Of a stretch of DNA of 28,861 bases, positions 13,613 through 20,589 are shown one piece after another. Position numbers and translations under genes: made by a program. The notes under the pieces were generated by a model. The model was not told the origin of the DNA. It was given only the letters and a program-made list of their open reading frames with translations, and ran no database searches. Source of the DNA: a virus; IMG/VR virus record IMGVR_UViG_3300028393_000270, positions 1 to 28,861 of that record. The stretch is one strand, 5' to 3'. How positions within the stretch are numbered: position 1 is the first letter of the stretch; the number at the start of each line of letters is the position of its first letter.

Positions 13613-13886
13613 GTTTTAGTGTATGTGCTTTCAATTCTTCTTCAGTTGTTAATTCTTCTTCGGTTGTTAATTCTTTAACATAATTAAAGAAACTTAAAGA
13701 GAACTTATGCTCTGGAAATTCCTCTAGGATCACAGCGCACCAACTAGATGCTAATTCTAATTTGGTGATTGTGTATTCTTTGCCAACCTCTAGAAGCTCA
13801 TTAGCATCTTTGACGATGTTAACAAACCAGAACATGTGTGTACCTTTGAAGGTTACTTTACTACCGATTTTGGGCCATTGTTTCAT
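13605..13886 (-). CDS. Hypothetical protein with internal repeat, 93 residues
   Basis: Begins MKQWPKIGSKVTFKG, a beta-strand start that recurs in the fragment at 15017-15076. The C-terminus has two copies of ELTTEEELTTEEEL encoded by near-identical 21-base repeats. Probably a small beta-barrel-like domain plus acidic helix. Function unknown. Confidence 0.65.
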   Translation of the reverse strand: MKQWPKIGSKVTFKGTHMFWFVNIVKDANELLEVGKEYTITKLELASSWCAVILEEFPEHKFSLSFFNYVKELTTEEELTTEEELKAHTLKHD

Positions 13887-13888
13887 AA

Positions 13889-13933
13889 TTATTTTAAATG
13901 CTGTGCTGCTGCTGTATTAATAATTGTATTCAT
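13889..13933 (-). other. Micro-ORF of 14 codons
   Basis: MNTIINTAAAQHLK, starting in the TAATATG junction after the large 13935-14993 gene and ending two bases before the next ATG. It fills the gap exactly. Peptide or translational relay; not decidable here. Confidence 0.35.
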
Positions 13934-13934
13934 A

Positions 13935-14993
13935 TTATTGCTTGTCCAAGAACTCACCCCTCCAGAGATATCTGGTCACTCTGGGAAGTGCTGCTCTTTC
14001 TTCTTCAGTAATTGTAAATGAATCACCTCCAATGATCTGTTCTATTGTCATCATCAGATACATGAACATATCTTTTTCTTGTGCTAGTTTTGTGATTGAT
14101 TCTTTAAGCTCTTCCAGAGAATCAAATCTCATGGTTGTTGCTGCAATAGCTTTACCTCGTTGTGCAGTCAAAGGCCCGACCATGAATCCCTTGGCAAGAG
14201 AAATAATTTCTTCATCAAAAATTAAATCTTGATCAATTTTCTCAGCATGTTCCCTAATACGTTCTTCCCATTCTTCTCTGGTATAATTGATATCAGGAAT
14301 CGTAGCCTCATGATGAATTATAGGAGCAAACCTATCCGTCTTCTTTTCGAATTTTGTGGTGATTGTGCCGTCCCTATTCATGGTCAGAATCTTGTCGTAT
14401 TCTGGATGTAGATTGTCTTCTAATGCTTTCTTGAGCATCTCTCTGAATTCAGCAACGATCTCTTCATCTGTTCTTACATCAGACTTTTGAGGTTCTAAAA
14501 CTTCAAATGTTGGAATCGTTTCAGCATAAAGAGATACTTTACGCTTAATGTGACCGATTGCTCCCATCCAAAAATCAGGTTCATTCGATGCAAACTTTAG
14601 TACTTCATCGTCCAGCAATTCAACCAATTCTCGAATTGATTTGGTAATTTGGTATTCTTTATCTGAAATGTTCTGGAGCTTCAACTCCATTGCTAAGTAC
14701 TCATTAAGTTCTTCTAGAGTTTCGCAATCGGTTCCTTTAAATGAAAATGTTTCATTCCAACTAATTCTATTTTTGTAGAATTTATTAAACACATCACGAT
14801 CTACGATCTTGGCTACAAATGTTGTAGTGATATCATCGGGACCAACAGGACCATTGATTGTAAATAGAATTTGTAAACCTACATGTGTTTCATCACGGAG
14901 TTTCTTTTCGTGTCTAAAATAATGATCAAGACTTTTAAAGAATTCTGCTTTATCTTTAACTAAAATATTTGGTTTATTACTTTTGTTTTTCAT
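13935..14993 (-). CDS. Hypothetical protein, 352 residues
   Basis: The largest gene of the accessory zone; not recognised. Charged, mostly helical, no membrane segment. N-terminal third contains alternating segments ending THVGLQILFTINGPVGPDD; C-terminal third has AQRGKAIAATTMRF and ends TRYLWRGEFLDKQ. Preceded by the truncated 15017-15076 fragment with about 23 bases between. Function unknown. Confidence 0.75.
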   Translation of the reverse strand: MKNKSNKPNILVKDKAEFFKSLDHYFRHEKKLRDETHVGLQILFTINGPVGPDDITTTFVAKIVDRDVFNKFYKNRISWNETFSFKGTDCETLEELNEYLAMELKLQNISDKEYQITKSIRELVELLDDEVLKFASNEPDFWMGAIGHIKRKVSLYAETIPTFEVLEPQKSDVRTDEEIVAEFREMLKKALEDNLHPEYDKILTMNRDGTITTKFEKKTDRFAPIIHHEATIPDINYTREEWEERIREHAEKIDQDLIFDEEIISLAKGFMVGPLTAQRGKAIAATTMRFDSLEELKESITKLAQEKDMFMYLMMTIEQIIGGDSFTITEEERAALPRVTRYLWRGEFLDKQ

Positions 14994-15016
14994 TATAAAT
15001 TTTGTTTACTTTTTTT

Positions 15017-15076
15017 CTATAACCTGATCTGTTGTGCTTTGAACTTCACTTTACCGATTTTGGGCCATTGTTTCAT
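15017..15076 (-). pseudogene. Truncated copy of the 13605-13886 gene start
   Basis: A 19-codon frame MKQWPKIGKVKFKAQQIRL with TAG. Its first 25 bases are identical to the first 25 of the 13605-13886 gene; after a three-base gap the next codons are still related (KVKFK against KVTFK), then it diverges and stops. A gene remnant, or a translated leader for the 352-residue gene. Confidence 0.65.
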
Positions 15077-15077
15077 A

Positions 15078-15284
15078 TCAATCAAATCTGTTGGTGATCT
15101 CTCTGGGTTGCATGTACTTTGCTAGAATTACGAAATTATCCAAATCATATTCTTTAGCAAAATCAATTGCTTCTTTTTCTGATTTGAATGTTCTCCAAAC
15201 GGCTACAGGCTCTCCGTTTTTATATGAAGGAGTTTTTAGTTTGCCTTTTTCTGTTACTTTGCGAATGAAATATTCTTTGTTCAT
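15078..15284 (-). CDS. Hypothetical protein, 68 residues
   Basis: Start at ATG 15284 (MNKEYFIRKV) after the upstream TAG; a longer form from 15308 would overlap that gene. FKSEKEAIDFAKEYDLDN is a common alpha/beta motif of small phage proteins. Function unknown. Confidence 0.6.
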   Translation of the reverse strand: MNKEYFIRKVTEKGKLKTPSYKNGEPVAVWRTFKSEKEAIDFAKEYDLDNFVILAKYMQPREITNRFD

Positions 15285-15292
15285 AATATTTT

Positions 15293-15544
15293 CTAAAATG
15301 TTCTCCACTGTTCTAATTTTTTATCAACAACGCAATTGTTATCATTAAGAAATTTTTCTACTTTAGATGCTCTATATAACCATTGCTGTATTGAATTCTG
15401 AATGCCAAACAAGTCTTTGTCATTCTTTAAAAGACCTTGCATATACATATGTTCAAGATATTTCATACTTCGAATAACCTCATGCATGAAATGAAGTTCG
15501 GCCTTTTTTGCTTCGATGAGCTTATCTATTTTTTTAGTTTCCAT
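15293..15544 (-). CDS. Helical hypothetical protein, 83 residues
   Basis: Not recognised. Predicted all-helical, N-terminal METKKIDKLIEAKKAEL. Its start lies within the last 11 bases of the 15534-15713 gene. Confidence 0.65.
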   Translation of the reverse strand: METKKIDKLIEAKKAELHFMHEVIRSMKYLEHMYMQGLLKNDKDLFGIQNSIQQWLYRASKVEKFLNDNNCVVDKKLEQWRTF

Positions 15545-15713
15545 AGATTATTTCAAATGTATAACCATCTAATTCTTTATATATTGGATATAAAGCTTTT
15601 ACTTCACGATCAACTGCTTCTCTATCTTTACGATCAAACTCATAAGAACCACAAAGCCTTTTACCGCTTTTGGTTCTTGAATCTTTTTTGTAAATGTTAA
15701 TAATAAAAATCAT
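15534..15713 (-). CDS. Hypothetical protein, 59 residues
   Basis: A 60-codon ORF joined to both neighbours by overlap (ATGA at its start, 11 bases at its stop). Mixed charged protein: beta start MIFIINIYKK, then a helix DREAVDREVKALYPIYKEL and a final beta strand. Function unknown. Confidence 0.65.
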   Translation of the reverse strand: MIFIINIYKKDSRTKSGKRLCGSYEFDRKDREAVDREVKALYPIYKELDGYTFEIIYGN

Positions 15714-15838
15714 TTAGATAATTGCTTGCTATGAATCTTAACAGATTCTACGCTATTGTCAATCATTTTAAAAATTCCACTAAAGCCTACTGTGCTGATG
15801 ATGACTCCGACGATTACTCCGACGAAAAATGTTTTCAT
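15710..15838 (-). CDS. Small membrane protein, 42 residues
   Basis: A 43-codon ORF with one N-terminal membrane helix (FFVGVIVGVIISTVGFSGIF) and a polar tail. ATG two bases after the upstream TAA; stop overlaps the next ATG. Consistent with a tiny phage membrane protein; function unknown. Confidence 0.6.
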   Translation of the reverse strand: MKTFFVGVIVGVIISTVGFSGIFKMIDNSVESVKIHSKQLSK

Positions 15839-15840
15839 AA

Positions 15841-16053
15841 TTATATTTCTACAGTGCGATGTTCGGGTGTTCTCAAAAGTTGTGTGTATGTGTGCGTTAT
15901 TTTAGTGACTGACCATTTAAGTTTCGGACGTTCTTTTTTACAAATTTCCAACTTATCAAATGCTTCTTGTTCGCTTCGAGCTATTGAAGCAGCCCATAAC
16001 GCATCACCCAAAAGATATTCAATTAAATATTCTTCGTAATTTCGATTGTTCAT
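15841..16053 (-). CDS. Hypothetical protein, 70 residues
   Basis: Start at ATG 16053 (MNNRNYEEYL) in a TAATATG context; the longer form from 16095 overlaps the small membrane gene upstream. Contains an Ala/Glu helix (GDALWAASIARSEQEAFDKL). Function unknown. Confidence 0.6.
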   Translation of the reverse strand: MNNRNYEEYLIEYLLGDALWAASIARSEQEAFDKLEICKKERPKLKWSVTKITHTYTQLLRTPEHRTVEI

Positions 16054-16057
16054 ATTA

Positions 16058-16195
16058 CTACCATTCATTCTTGATAACTTGCTTGTGAAATGCACTCATT
16101 GCCTTGCAGCATGATGCGGGTATAGCTAACGTAGCACATACAAAAATCCAAAGCAAGCAAAATTTTAACAATTTTTCTTTCAATTCTTCGTTCAT
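16058..16195 (-). CDS. Small membrane or secreted protein, 45 residues
   Basis: A 46-codon ORF between the methyltransferase stop (TAG, two bases before its ATG) and the 15841-16053 gene. A hydrophobic helix (LLKFCLLWIFVCATLAIPAS) with a Cys pair at its end could be an anchor or a signal peptide. Third such tiny membrane gene in 3 kb. Confidence 0.55.
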   Translation of the reverse strand: MNEELKEKLLKFCLLWIFVCATLAIPASCCKAMSAFHKQVIKNEW

Positions 16196-16197
16196 AA

Positions 16198-16980
16198 CTA
16201 TTTTTTCAAAACCATCGTATAGGGTGTTAATGAATTGGCAATTTTCATTTTAGTTGTTGCTATGATTTCATATCCGATCTCTTCTACAATAATTTTCATC
16301 TCCCATTTAGAAACAGTATAAACCACTTGTCCGTAATGATAGGTTCGGGGAGCATCTATTACATACATCAAATTGAAATATCCACCATACGGTAATATTT
16401 CATATACTTGCTTCAAATATTTTATAATCTGTAATCGAGACAAATGCTGAAAAGTATTAGATGAATAGAAAAGGTTAATCTTTTCTTTATATAAATTTAC
16501 TTGGTATTGTGAAAACGTCCCATCATGACCTCCGACTTCCAAAGCTGATGAAGTACGAGCGATAATATCAAATCCTCTATAGTCTACGTCTTGGTGTTTA
16601 TTCCACTCGAAGAAGTTTTCGAAGAAAGAACCATACCCGCATCCAATTTCCGCTATCGATGCATACTTCATTATTGATTTCAATTCAGATATTAACCATT
16701 CAGTCTGAGCTACCATACCCATATTCAATGGGATTTTATAATTAGCTTTATTGGATTCCTGAATAGATAAAGTGGTATCTTTTAGGTTATTGTGATTGCA
16801 TACTGGATCTGTGGCAAAGTGTTCTTCTGCTGCTGTCCAGAATTCTCTGGGATCGACTCTATCGGGATCTAGCGCATTTAGAACCAGATGAGGTTCTGGG
16901 GACTTTAGATGATTATGATAATCCCATAAAGTATTCCATCCCGTATCTTTCCACAGTTGGATAATAGTCTTTTTGTTCAT
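16198..16980 (-). CDS. Class I SAM-dependent methyltransferase
   Basis: 260 residues. The SAM-binding motif I is at about 109-117 (IAEIGCGYG), followed by an acidic residue at the end of the next strand (RGFDII) and the late motif with NTFQHLS and the LPYGGYFNLMYV strand, the usual Rossmann methyltransferase order. An N-terminal extension of about 85 residues precedes the fold. The general shape recalls methyltransferases acting on sugars or small molecules rather than DNA, but the substrate cannot be read. Its start overlaps the sigma-factor stop as ATGA, so the two are translated together. Confidence 0.85.
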   Translation of the reverse strand: MNKKTIIQLWKDTGWNTLWDYHNHLKSPEPHLVLNALDPDRVDPREFWTAAEEHFATDPVCNHNNLKDTTLSIQESNKANYKIPLNMGMVAQTEWLISELKSIMKYASIAEIGCGYGSFFENFFEWNKHQDVDYRGFDIIARTSSALEVGGHDGTFSQYQVNLYKEKINLFYSSNTFQHLSRLQIIKYLKQVYEILPYGGYFNLMYVIDAPRTYHYGQVVYTVSKWEMKIIVEEIGYEIIATTKMKIANSLTPYTMVLKK

Positions 16981-17468
16981 GACAGCATCTTTATCAATTT
17001 CTTTTTTGCGATGTTAACTCTATTATATAAAGTTTGAGCAGGTACACCGAATTTCTCTGCTAGATCTTTTATCTGTTCTCCATTTATATAAACCTTCATG
17101 AATAGATCTTTGATATCTTCGTCTAAACTATCTAGTGCTATTTGTAAATTATCGTATCGCTCGTCTTCTTCTTTATAGTCAGTCTGATATTTTAAACATA
17201 CCACATCATACACTTCACTATCGAATGATACGGGACACCGATTAACAGATCTCCTATAATTATTAGCTTGGAATTTGGCAATTGTAGCAGCCCACGAAAA
17301 AAACGAGGTTTCTTTATTAAAGGTCTCGTATTTTTTCCACATAGTTAATGATGCCTTTTGGAAAATATCTTCAGCATCAACAGATGCTCTGATATTTTTT
17401 TTAATAAAACTAACTAATGCTGTCCTATTATTACGAATATTTTCTTCAAATTCCAATAAGCGATTCAT
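16977..17468 (-). CDS. ECF-like sigma-70 family factor A
   Basis: 163 residues from the ATG at 17468 (MNRLLEFEEN); the frame extends to 17498, but that start lies inside the upstream gene. Region 2 is visible as FIKKNIRASVDAEDIFQKAS, then FSWAATIAKFQANNYRR; region 4 as IKDLAEKFGVPAQTLYNRVN with a KKLIKML end. This combination resembles ECF sigma factors of Planctomycetota/Verrucomicrobiota. It should bind host core RNA polymerase and direct it to a chosen promoter set, perhaps phage middle or late genes. A second sigma factor of a different subtype is at 21794-22300. Confidence 0.85.
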   Translation of the reverse strand: MNRLLEFEENIRNNRTALVSFIKKNIRASVDAEDIFQKASLTMWKKYETFNKETSFFSWAATIAKFQANNYRRSVNRCPVSFDSEVYDVVCLKYQTDYKEEDERYDNLQIALDSLDEDIKDLFMKVYINGEQIKDLAEKFGVPAQTLYNRVNIAKKKLIKMLS

Positions 17469-17481
17469 GTTAATATTATAA

Positions 17482-17772
17482 TCACATATTATCATCAATG
17501 CAAGGAGAATCTGTGTAATTTTTCATATGATATTGAACCTTTTGTGTACAAACACGGATATAATTCATAGATATTTCTACTTGTTTATATGAAATATGAG
17601 ATATGAATATATCATCAATATACAATTCGTCCATATTGTTCTGTGCAGTCTCAATTATAGATTTGAGACTGTTGAGCAACTCTTTTTTATGTCCTGCTTT
17701 ATTTAGTTTTTCCATAAAGTCTGAGATACTGGGTTTTGTTCTAGAATTTGTCCCAGATTCAACGAACCTCAA
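17482..17772 (-). CDS. Hypothetical protein upstream of sigma factor A
   Basis: 96 residues from a TTG at 17772, or 77 from the ATG at 17715 (MEKLNKAGHKKEL), which I find the safer start. Helical, with a C-terminal acidic end. It lies 13 bases before the sigma ATG; an anti-sigma role is possible by position only. A 9-bp inverted repeat (17646-17654 / 17663-17671, stem CAGTCTCAA) lies in the gene. Confidence 0.5.
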   Translation of the reverse strand: MRFVESGTNSRTKPSISDFMEKLNKAGHKKELLNSLKSIIETAQNNMDELYIDDIFISHISYKQVEISMNYIRVCTQKVQYHMKNYTDSPCIDDNM

Positions 17773-17943
17773 TCATAAGGAGAAGAAAGAGTATAGCCGT
17801 CATAGTCGATTTAACTATCATTATAGAACCAAACTTCGACAAACATCCTATAATGTTTTTCTATTTTTCAATAGAAATACGGGGACTACCCGCTAGGTCA
17901 ACTAGTTTTACATCATAGACTGGATGTTTCCTTGGGGGGAAAT
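17773..17943. other. Non-coding gap between tRNA-Met and the 17772 gene
   Basis: 171 bases without a convincing gene on either strand. It holds an 8-bp hairpin (17858-17865 / 17870-17877) whose - strand form has a GAAA loop but no T tract, and a - strand TATAAT (17820-17825) lacking a good -35. It may carry the promoter of the gene pair to its left. Confidence 0.4.
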
Positions 17944-18018
17944 TGGTTGCAGGAAGAGGAATCGAACCTCTGACCTCCAGCTTATGAGACTGGTGAGCTA
18001 CCACTGCTCCATCCCGCG
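17944..18018 (-). tRNA. tRNA-Met (CAT), initiator-like
   Basis: A full cloverleaf of 75 bases including an encoded 3' CCA. Acceptor CGCGGGA / TCCTGCA leaves position 1-72 as C-A, the mismatch that marks bacterial initiator tRNA. D stem GAGC/GCTC (A11-T24, also an initiator trait), anticodon loop CTCATAA, variable loop AGGTC, T arm AGAGG-TTCGATT-CCTCT. The anticodon stem CCAGT/GCTGG lacks the three consecutive G-C pairs normally required for P-site entry, so it is an incomplete initiator. A CAT anticodon can also be tRNA-Ile2, but the 1-72 mismatch argues against that. Confidence 0.9.
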
Positions 18019-18043
18019 ATTAAAATTGATAACTCTGTAGATG

Positions 18044-18078
18044 CTATATTGGCTAGACATTACATCCAACCAATATAG
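18044..18078. repeat. 9-bp inverted repeat upstream of tRNA-Met
   Basis: CTATATTGG at 18044-18052 and CCAATATAG at 18070-18078, 17 bases apart, in the 127-base gap between the 18146-18604 gene and the tRNA. No T tract follows. Could be an operator-like site or a processing hairpin. A second small palindrome (AACTATT-AG-AATAGTT) lies further right in the same gap. Confidence 0.5.
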
Positions 18079-18145
18079 ACATCCAAGATTATTTACTCAA
18101 CTATTAGAATAGTTTAAACTAAATTTTCATTAGTGCAAGCCTTTT

Positions 18146-18604
18146 CTACAACTTTTTATTATCGTTGTTGAAATCTTCGCAGGATTTACATAAGGTAGTA
18201 ACCCATTTGCTGCCTGTTCGTGTACCACGTTCACCACAAAATTCACAAATACTAGCACTCATCTGTTCCGCCATTGCTACAACCCCATTTACATATGGGG
18301 TTGTATTATCTGAATAAATTCTTAGAGTAGAAAATTTAGATTTTACCTGACAAATAACTGGAAGTTCTGATTTGTGTTTGGCTACTTCCTTTTCAAGTTC
18401 GGCAATCAAATCTGGATTCTTATCATTTACTTTTGCATGATCCAGACTCCATAATGCTTGATTGTATCTTGAAGTTATCAAGGTAAATACATTATCTAAT
18501 AGTAGTGTCCATCCTTTCGAACATTCGATTCCAAAATGACTAATAGGCTCATTAGAATCGTCAGCAGGAAACAGATATCTATATTTTTGAAATAAATTTT
18601 TCAT
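18146..18604 (-). CDS. Conserved phage-type protein with C4 zinc finger
   Basis: 152 residues. The layout matches a family common in phages: an N-terminal FGIECSKGWTLLLDNV segment, a middle strand VICQVKSKFSTLRIY, and a C-terminal zinc finger CEFCGERGTRTGSKW followed by TLCKSC. Four cysteines in two C-x2-C pairs support zinc binding. Function unknown. Start overlaps the upstream stop (TAATG). Confidence 0.75.
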   Translation of the reverse strand: MKNLFQKYRYLFPADDSNEPISHFGIECSKGWTLLLDNVFTLITSRYNQALWSLDHAKVNDKNPDLIAELEKEVAKHKSELPVICQVKSKFSTLRIYSDNTTPYVNGVVAMAEQMSASICEFCGERGTRTGSKWVTTLCKSCEDFNNDNKKL

Positions 18605-19119
18605 TAATTATTTTTTTGCATATACTTTGTGATTTGATCCGAATTCATGGCAGCATACAATTTTGCTGATTTGATTATGCTGTGATCTAGTACAATTAAA
18701 GATAAATTAGACTCATGTGCATGACCTTCTCCCGTATTATGGTACATCAATAAATCATATTTGCCTTTATATTGATCTTCGTCTTGCTGATCTTGGTCAT
18801 ACCCCAAATCTTTTACCAGTTTTGGGTAAATCCTTTTAGGTTCAATCCTAAGCTCATGAATGTGAGCAACATCATAATCCCCTTCGTCGTTTACTTTATA
18901 ATCAGCCCTCCAAATAGCTTGGAATAAAGAACCTACATGAACTCCAAGATCAGGTCTCGATTTGATTTTATTAAGAAATGGTTCTTTTGAAGCACATGCA
19001 TGATAGGCTATAATCGTAGCAGAATTAATTAATTCTGCTGGTGTTGTATTTCTGTCTAATGCCATCATTTTGTTGACAGATTCTACATACAATTTGTTAA
19101 TATCGTCGGTAAATTTCAT
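18604..19119 (-). CDS. Hypothetical protein, 171 residues
   Basis: Not recognised. Helical N-terminus, then several His-containing stretches (AYHACASKEP, VAHIHELRIEP, YHNTGEGHAHESN) that could form a metal site, though no known motif is clear. It lies directly after tRNA-Tyr and overlaps the zinc-finger gene by one base. Confidence 0.7.
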   Translation of the reverse strand: MKFTDDINKLYVESVNKMMALDRNTTPAELINSATIIAYHACASKEPFLNKIKSRPDLGVHVGSLFQAIWRADYKVNDEGDYDVAHIHELRIEPKRIYPKLVKDLGYDQDQQDEDQYKGKYDLLMYHNTGEGHAHESNLSLIVLDHSIIKSAKLYAAMNSDQITKYMQKNN

Positions 19120-19148
19120 TATTGTAACTATTTACTATATTAAATTTA

Positions 19149-19234
19149 TGGTGGGTAGTGTGGGGATCGAGCCCACCCAGCATTGCTGCGCCAGATTTAC
19201 AGTCTGGACTGCGTCCTTAGCAGTATAACTACCC
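19149..19234 (-). tRNA. tRNA-Tyr (GTA)
   Basis: 86 bases with encoded CCA. Acceptor GGGTAGT / ACTACCC, D stem ACTGC/GCAGT, anticodon arm CCAGA-CTGTAAA-TCTGG (anticodon GTA), a long variable arm with its own short stem (CAGC/GCTG) as expected for bacterial tRNA-Tyr, and T arm GTGGG-CTCGATC-CCCAC. A TAATAT with a TG extension just upstream (about 19240-19260) may be its promoter. Confidence 0.92.
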
Positions 19235-19281
19235 ATTAAATGGATACTATATTACCACTATATAGAAAAAAAGCAAGTAAT

Positions 19282-20541
19282 TTATGCTATCAAATCTTTT
19301 ACTGGTTGTCCATTATAGACAATTGCCACCGGTCTCCCCCCAGATGCTTGTAGTTTTGCATCTGGATCGATACCTAATTGTGTATACAATGTAGCTGCAA
19401 GATTTTCAATAGTCAATGGATCAGTTTCAACATCGCTACCAGTGGCATCAGATGAACCGTATACATGACCTCGTTTGAATCCACCACCAGCGAACACAAC
19501 GGAGAATACACGGGGCCAATGATCTCGTCCAGCATCTTTGTTGATCTTTGGGGTACGACCGAATTCTGAGCTTATCATTACTATGGTGGAATCCAATAAT
19601 CCACGTTGTTCTAGATCATTAATTAATGTAGCATATGCCTGATCGAACTGTGGAAGTTGTTTGCTCATCCCATTAGCAATGCCAGTATGCATGTCCCAGC
19701 CTCCGTATGTAACAGAAACGAACCTTACACCCGCCTCTACCAGTCTTCGAGCCATAAGCAGCCGTTGACCCGCTTGATTCAATCCATAGGCTTCTTTCAT
19801 TACTTGGGGTTCTTTGTCCAAGGCAAATGCTTCTTTAGCTTTCGGTGATGAAATCAAATCATATGCCTTCTGATAGAAACTATCCATTGCTGCCAAGCTA
19901 TCGCTATTCTCTTGATACTTGAAATGGCTATCAACAGTTTCTAATATACTTCTACGTTTATCAAATCGTTCTTGACTAACGGTGGAATTTAAATCTCTTA
20001 CCTTGAATCCTGCCGCTGCTGGATCAGATCCAAGACTGAAGGGGCCAAACGCTTTTGATAGGTAACCAGCATCAGCAACATCTCCTAGCTTTTGAGGAAC
20101 GCATACATATGCTGGAAGATTTTCACGATCTCCTAATTGATTAGATACCACTGAACCAAATGATGGATACTCTAATGCAGGGGAAGGACGGTAACCAGTG
20201 AACATAGTAGATGTACCACGTTCATGTGCAGCATCACCATGCGTCATGGAATGTACTACGGTTAATTTATTAGCGATCTTAGCAGTCTTCTGTAGATACT
20301 CAGAGAACTGTAATCCATCTACTGAGGTAGGAATAGCCTTTAAAGGCCCCCGATACTCAGATGGTGCCATTGGATGTGGATCAAATGTCTCATGAGCTGA
20401 AGACCCACCCGGCAAATAAATATGAATTACCGATTTAGCCTTCGGTGTTAGATTGGATTCTGCTTGTAATTTGAGGATATCTCCCATTGATAATCCCAAT
20501 CCCCCAACAAGTCCACTATAAAGGAAGTCTCTTCGGTTCAT
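19282..20541 (-). CDS. DUF1501 protein with Tat signal (alkaline-phosphatase/sulfatase fold)
   Basis: 419 residues, normal length for DUF1501. It begins MNRRDFLYSGLVGGLGLSMG, a twin-arginine (RR) signal. Family blocks in order: IYLPGGSSAHETFDPHP at about 41-57, HGDAAHERGTSTMFTGYRP at 101-119, TYGGWDMH at 278-285, ISSEFGRTPKINKDAGRDHW at 323-342, AGGGFKRGHVYGSSD at 351-365. DUF1501 belongs to the alkaline-phosphatase-like clan and is abundant in Planctomycetota and Verrucomicrobiota, rarely elsewhere. The product should be exported. The gene is richer in G+C than its neighbours (32 of 60 bases at 19681-19740 against 17 of 60 at 18601-18660) and has its own consensus promoter, both signs of recent acquisition. 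Confidence 0.93.
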   Translation of the reverse strand: MNRRDFLYSGLVGGLGLSMGDILKLQAESNLTPKAKSVIHIYLPGGSSAHETFDPHPMAPSEYRGPLKAIPTSVDGLQFSEYLQKTAKIANKLTVVHSMTHGDAAHERGTSTMFTGYRPSPALEYPSFGSVVSNQLGDRENLPAYVCVPQKLGDVADAGYLSKAFGPFSLGSDPAAAGFKVRDLNSTVSQERFDKRRSILETVDSHFKYQENSDSLAAMDSFYQKAYDLISSPKAKEAFALDKEPQVMKEAYGLNQAGQRLLMARRLVEAGVRFVSVTYGGWDMHTGIANGMSKQLPQFDQAYATLINDLEQRGLLDSTIVMISSEFGRTPKINKDAGRDHWPRVFSVVFAGGGFKRGHVYGSSDATGSDVETDPLTIENLAATLYTQLGIDPDAKLQASGGRPVAIVYNGQPVKDLIA

Positions 20542-20558
20542 TCTAGTATTTAGATTAG

Positions 20559-20587
20559 ATTATAATATAAATGTATAAAACTGTCAA
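20559..20587 (-). promoter_or_regulatory. Perfect sigma70 promoter for the DUF1501 gene
   Basis: On the - strand TTGACA (20587-20582), a spacer of exactly 17 bases, then TATAAT (20564-20559). The ATG is at 20541, so transcription should start about ten bases before it, leaving almost no leader and little room for a ribosome site. One of only two perfect matches I found in the window. Confidence 0.8.
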
Positions 20588-20589
20588 GT

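Noticed and set aside
17474-17500. TTGCAT-N17-TATAAT before sigma factor A
   Set aside because: The -10 is five bases from the ATG, so transcription would start at or after the start codon; the gene is better explained as coupled to 17482-17772.
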